64,000 nucleotides of DNA from Nymphaea colorata (taxonomy: Eukaryota; Streptophyta; Magnoliopsida; Nymphaeales; Nymphaeaceae), in contig NW_022204508.1 of assembly GCF_008831285.2 (NCBI RefSeq), positions 682,001-746,000 on the forward strand, written 5' to 3'. This document shows positions 59,054 to 64,000 of this stretch, piece after piece; position 1 is the first letter of the stretch, and each line of letters begins with the position of its first letter. The position numbers and the translations under genes were made by a program. The notes below the pieces were generated by a model. It saw only the letters and a list, made by a program, of their open reading frames with translations. It had not been told where the DNA came from and did not search any database.

Positions 59054-59095
<42 letters not shown>

Positions 59096-62000
59096 ATATA
59101 TATACATATATACACATATATATATATATATACATATATACACATATATATGTATATATATATATGTGTGTGTATATAGAGTTCCAAATCTGTTGGATCC
59201 ATATCCAAAACCTGTAAGGTTGTTAGCAGAGATGCTCATTTCCTATTGTATTGCTGAGTCCTCCACCTAAGGCTAATATTGGCAAATATTAAAATCTCTA
59301 AGTAAGTGGGCTTGTATTCTTAACTCTTGAGAAGATGCACTAGCCAGTACTATATACATTCCTTCACAATCATTTATAGCTCATGCATTTAAAGATTTCC
59401 TTTTAATTCAGGGGGACATATTGAAGTATTAAAATTTTAAATCGTTTGCAATCTGTAAGGTTCTAAGAAATCACACCAACATGTGCATATAAAGCTTTTT
59501 GGCATCGCTTGTTTTATAAGGAAGCAGGCCCTACCTGATGGGTCATTCTTGAATCAAAATTTCAGAATTATGATTTTATCATATGGGTAGGATTATGAGT
59601 CGAGAATCTTAAAAGTTTTTTCTTCTCTCTTGGCACATGTTACAATGATTTTAATACACCAATTCCAGAATTTTAGTTCTTGCTCTATCAAACACATAAT
59701 TTTCAATTTTAAAATCAAAGTTCCAGATGATCAAAGGGATACTAGAATTGGAAGTTTCATTCCAATTCTAGTTGAAGGTGAAATTTTGTTTCTATAACAC
59801 AAGTCGGCATCTTAAACTTAGTCCGCTAAGGCTTTCTATAAGTGTTTATGGCATCATTGAAGGTGGTTCCACAAAAAGTTGGAGGTGGCTATTAAGTTCC
59901 ATCTAAGCAGGGCCAAAAGGTTAAAAAATTGGCTTTCTGCATGCACTCTTCACAACGTTGCGCTCTAAGAGATCATTCAGTTGCCATGGAATCTGCCTAA
60001 GAGAACCCATGCATTCTGTTTTAAAAATGATTTTCAATTCAAACCCTGCCCATGGGATTGGGATGTCAACGGACCAGATTTCTATTGGATATACCCTTAA
60101 TCATATCCATTTTTCCAAATATTCACATATTCGGATTCAAATACGAAACAAAAAATTATATCCAAGTCTGAAGCTGAAATCTGACATTTACAATCCAAAT
60201 CCAGTTTTTATATTTATGTTCAAATCCGAATCTGAATCTTATCGAATATTAATGTATATCTCAATCCAAATATGAATGGATGTCATTTCTTAGATCCATA
60301 TCCAAACTTCTATTTTTTGGAATTTTTATTATGAGATCTAAGGGTATCAAACAAAACCTAAAAACAAAAATGTTTATTAACATAAAGAGGATTTGCTCAA
60401 CATTCACTTTTGTCTTAGAATTTAGATGTTCCTCACTTTTTCTACAATCACATATGTCCTACAACCACATAAAATTTTGTAAGATAATATCGGGTCCAAC
60501 TAATTGACTAGGATCTGATCTGTTTGTTCGTGGGCCTCAAGTGAATTTTTGCACCTAAACATGGGAAGGCAACGAGGGCGTTATTTCACATCCAACTGCT
60601 TTTCTCTCCCCCTCTTTTGCCATTACTCATGGATTCCACATAAGTAAATTACCCTTAACACTACAGACGTATTACATTATTGCCATTTTTATGGGAGGTC
60701 AAGTTTTTTTATTTCGCGAAAATTTTTTTTAATCTAATTTATGGTAGACTGTTCAAAATGCTTCTATAAAATTAGTCGAAGTCACACATAAACATTTTAT
60801 TAAAAAAACATATAAACACTTGCAGTTGACTTAAATCATCCAAAACTTTGTTTAATTAAATTATTTGTTTAAGAGAGAGAAAATAGTTTCGTTATATATT
60901 ATATTTTTCAACATGTCCTTGTCCAAATGAGTTTGTGTTCGAAAAGTTTCCTATGTATTCCGGTGAGTTCTTGAAATTCTTTATATAAGAAAAAAGGAAA
61001 TGTATGTCCTCAGGAACGAATTTTAAAATTAGGGTAAAAAGAAAATGAAAAAGGTCAGGAAGTGTTTGTTTATAAAAGTACTTGTACACATTGATAGAAA
61101 TTTTAGAAAGGCCAAACGTATTTAAGGTGACCGTATTTAAAAGCTAAAAGTGGTTATCATTTTAATTTAGAGGAGAAGGGATGTACAATTTTTTGCCTTG
61201 GCTATACTGTACCACTGGCACAAGCAACGTATCTTTACTTTTTTCTCATTAGCTCAAAGCACCCTATTCTTTAACGACGACGAATCTCTTCAAGAGCAAC
61301 GATGGGTAATTCTTTTTTGAGGATGAATAATCTCTAGTTAAGGGTAGAGCTAAGGTTGTCGATGGATCCAATATCCGACAGCATTAGACATGGAAACAAA
61401 AAGAAAAAAAAAAGTTGACATCCGATTAAGAAATTGGATGTATTTGGATTTTAAAATTGTCACTAGATCAGATTTGGATTTGAATTTATATGTAAATGTA
61501 CAAAATTATAAAAACTTTAAAAAATTATATGTAACTGTAAAAATTCAAATTTAATATATATATATATATATACACATATATATAATTTGAAATTTTATTT
61601 CAGCCCCTCTTAAAATTTTGAAACTATATTTGGCCCTTGCGACAAAAAAAATTCTGCTTTCACATATCAAAATATGGTCTGGATTTCATTTTATAATTAA
61701 AGGTTGGATTCCGACTTCCATCATGTTAAAGTAAAAGCCAGATATCCGATTAGATCCAGACTGTAAATTTAAAATTTGCATGCACATAAACTTGTCTTCC
61801 ATTAAGTTCAAATCTTAATTTTGAAACTAAGTATTTGAACTTCTAATAAATGAATATGATAATAATGTCAATTTTGTTTGAATTTGATGCAACGTAGTAT
61901 CTTTTGTCTACTGGCCATACACTCATACAAAGTAGGGGAGAGAATGGAATTGCTCTTTGAAAGATATAAAAGACACCCACATCTTCTCTTCAACTTGTGG

Positions 62001-62570
62001 CATTGTTTATTTGTGTTTATGAAGAGAGACAGTGGGAGGGAGATGCTATCTGCGGATAAATAGTCCGACATCAAGGAAGAAAAGTAGTTGTGGGGGTCTT
62101 GTAAGAGGAGCTCCAATCTGCCCAGTAGTCGAGGACACTTAGCACTTGAGGCAAATATTCTACCAAGTATTTATTGCTTCTTTAGCTAGTTTTATTCAGT
62201 CAGTGGCCTCTTTGTTAGTATCAGTTGTTCCACGTCAAAATTAAAAATTAAATTTGTGTGAAACCAGCAAGAAATCCTAGCTTGCATGTCTACCTTCTCT
62301 AGAGTCCCTCACCTTCACGCTGTAAGCCAGCTCACTCATTCTACTATGGAGACAGACCACGTCTTCCAACGTTATTTTTGCATGTCGCTGGGATTCAGAT
62401 CCATTGGAATCTGATACCCATCGGACCCAGTTACAAAACTGTACCACATTCGAATTCAATTATGAATCAGAATTGTTTGACTTCTTCTTCTTTTGGAGTT
62501 TTCTTTTATGAACTCTTTTCTGTTTTTGACATCTCAGAATTGTCGCGAACTCACATTTAATGTTCTTTAA
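58791..62570. other. Block C spacer (inverted copy of 28440-32200)
   Basis: Runs through the TA microsatellite at 59056-59178, sequence matching 31520-31740 (59290-59520), the MITE-like stretch starting TGGGATGTCAACGGACC (60058), and the paralogous repeat at 61340-62100, to the GATCCATTGGAATCTG site (62400) that in block A lies at the deletion junction. No gene recognised. Confidence 0.65.
59056..59178. repeat. TA/CATA microsatellite
   Basis: Long TA run with CATA and TGTA interruptions; counterpart of 31857-31921. Confidence 0.95.
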
Positions 62571-62890
62571 ATAATGAAAAAGACATATTCATGAGGACCT
62601 AATTTTACTATAATTCTTAAACATAGATTATATTTAAAATTACAATAACGTTAAAGTTATACTTAATCCTTTTTCAGTTTAGAAAAGTTTGCAAGTCATA
62701 TTTTTCATATTTGATTTTTTTTCAATGTAATGTTCGCCATTTCCTTTTTTTAAACCATATAAAAACTATTGAAAAATATGGATTATAAAACACCGCGAGA
62801 AGGCCACCTGTGTGCTGGCAACCAGCTGCTCACCAGCAGAGCAAGAGTGACGGGATGTGGGTGGGGCGCAGGGGCAGAAAATGTTGGGCA
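62571..62890. other. Spacer at the right edge of block C
   Basis: AT-rich to about 62790, then a short GC-rich stretch of unknown origin before the Gypsy relic. Nothing recognisable. Confidence 0.4.
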
Positions 62891-62892
62891 TG

Positions 62893-63590
62893 TGAGTATT
62901 TCTAAATGAATTCTCCCCTTTCCATCCAAACCTCTCCATTTGCCTATGGTCAAATTCCTGTGTATGTTGTTGTTCATGCCTTCACCCCACAGGTTAGTCA
63001 GCCACCACATGCCGTCAATTCTATTGTTGAGTATATGCATGAAATTCATTCCCATGTGAAAATGACTCTAGATGAAAGCTACAAGCTATGTACAATGTTT
63101 ACAAGGCTCGAGTCGGCCAGTCATGTTGTGTCCTGAATTTTGAGGTTGGGGATATACTTATAGTCTACTTACGTCCTTAGCATTTCCCTATCGACACGTA
63201 TCATAAATTGAGTCTCCTTAAGTGGTCCATTAAGGTCCTCATAAGTTCAATCACAATGCATATTTGATTGATTTGCCAGGTGATTGGAATATATCACTTA
63301 TCCTTAATGTTTCTCATCTCACGGCATATCATGAGCCTTCAAATTCGTTGGAGTCTAATTCTTTCCAGCCAATGGAGAATGATGCATGGGAGACCCAAAA
63401 GGACCCGATAGTTCTAGACTGGCTTGATAGATCTAGGGGTCCATCCCCAACGAGTGCGCCAATCGAGAGCTCCAACAAGAATCCATGTATAGGTCGAAAC
63501 TCTAAACCAGATGAGGTGCACGTGAGGAGGTCCGCATGCACGACGAAGGGGCAAAGGCACAGGTTCAGCCCTTCTCGGGCTTAGTAGGTT
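62893..63590 (+). pseudogene. Ty3/Gypsy integrase C-terminal relic
   Basis: Translation gives TSPFAYGQIPVYV (the SPF.xxYGxxP motif near the end of Gypsy integrase), EYMHEIHSHVKMTLDESYKLC (the helical xxxHxxVxxxLxxSxxKYK segment), then FEVGDILIVYLRP in another frame, FPIDTYHKLS, IFDLPGDWNISLILNVSHLTAYHEP (matching the DLPxxxNISPxFNVxxLxxYH end of integrase) and a charged tail to a stop at about 63584. Several frame changes. The upstream gag, protease, RT and RNase H are missing, so it is 5' truncated. Confidence 0.8.
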
Positions 63591-64000
63591 GTCTTGGATC
63601 CAGTATGAGTGTTTGGATCCTTATTGGATCCATTTCTTATTTTTGTTACATTGAAGTATAAATGCCTCACGAGGAGTTTTAGGTTTTTCTTAGTTTATTT
63701 TTTGAGAGAGAAATCCGAAAGCTAGTTTTGAGATTTGGCTTTTCCTTTTTGTTGCTTATGACTTTTTAACATCTTGCTTACAACATTGTTCACTTGTTCA
63801 TCAATATTATTTGAGACGTCGTTGATTTGGGATTTGAAGGAGAAAACCGTCCCTATCGCTGCATCAACAACGTATTACTGCATCGAGAGAACCAATAGAG
63901 AAATTTGATAGTTTTACCGCTGCAAAGAAATTGGTTGGACCATAATCCGTTGATCCCAATTTGATTCGACTAGCCAACAACGATCTGAACGATTCAATTC
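63591..64000 (+). other. Possible 3' part or LTR of the Gypsy relic
   Basis: Follows the pol stop directly and runs off the window. GGATCC-containing T-rich sequence is compatible with a 3' LTR, but no second LTR is available for comparison. Confidence 0.3.

Overview
The window looks like nuclear DNA of a flowering plant. It is AT-rich, packed with dead and recent transposable elements, rich in microsatellites and MITE-like elements, has spacer-rich organisation, and contains plant-type CC-NB-ARC-LRR (CNL) resistance-gene sequence and a Ty1/Copia element primed by the plant initiator-Met tRNA site. The species cannot be named from this sequence. Two 100-N scaffold gaps (3696-3795, 52696-52795) show it is a draft assembly. 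No tRNA, rRNA or CRISPR was found, and no clearly intact host gene.

The main structure is a three-copy segmental duplication around one CNL gene. Block A (about 7957-18000) and block B (about 23096-41160, resuming at 50815-52301) lie in the same orientation. Block C (about 53862-62570) is inverted. In A and B a LINE relic (+) is followed by a CNL pseudogene (-), a non-autonomous hAT-like element with an 8-bp target duplication, and shared AT-rich spacer with MITEs. Each copy is broken differently. A has lost the 3' half of the gene (LRRs) by a 6.7-kb deletion. B keeps CC, NB-ARC and LRR parts but carries a Mutator-like gene-capturing transposon (36000-36875, with a fragment of a GPR107-type seven-TM protein) plus another insertion in the LRRs. 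C has lost the promoter and N-terminus. All three lack the Thr/Ser after the P-loop lysine, and A and B share a frameshift in the coiled-coil, so the gene was probably damaged before it was duplicated.

Region by region: 1-6 kb is spacer with a dispersed repeat (family X), a gap and a 116-bp triplicate repeat. 6.1-7.96 kb is a Copia relic (+). 7.96-18 kb is block A. 18-23 kb holds MITEs, a LINE scrap, tandem duplications and CT-rich repeat family Y. 23.1-41.2 kb is block B, with family X inserted in the LINE. 41.2-50.8 kb is an insertion relative to block A: repeat Y, a GC-rich armadillo-like gene fragment (-), an old Copia relic (-) and, nested in that relic, a young Copia element (44645-49959; 249-bp LTRs, 5-bp TSD, PBS, PPT). 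50.8-52.7 kb is the remainder of block B plus an inverted flank repeat. 52.8-53.9 kb is family X with a 72-bp tandem array. 53.9-62.6 kb is block C. 62.9-63.6 kb is the integrase C-terminal part of a Ty3/Gypsy element.

The LTRs of the young Copia differ by six single-base indels and only one substitution. Some single-base frameshifts in this assembly may therefore be sequencing errors, and every lesion call should be read with that in mind.
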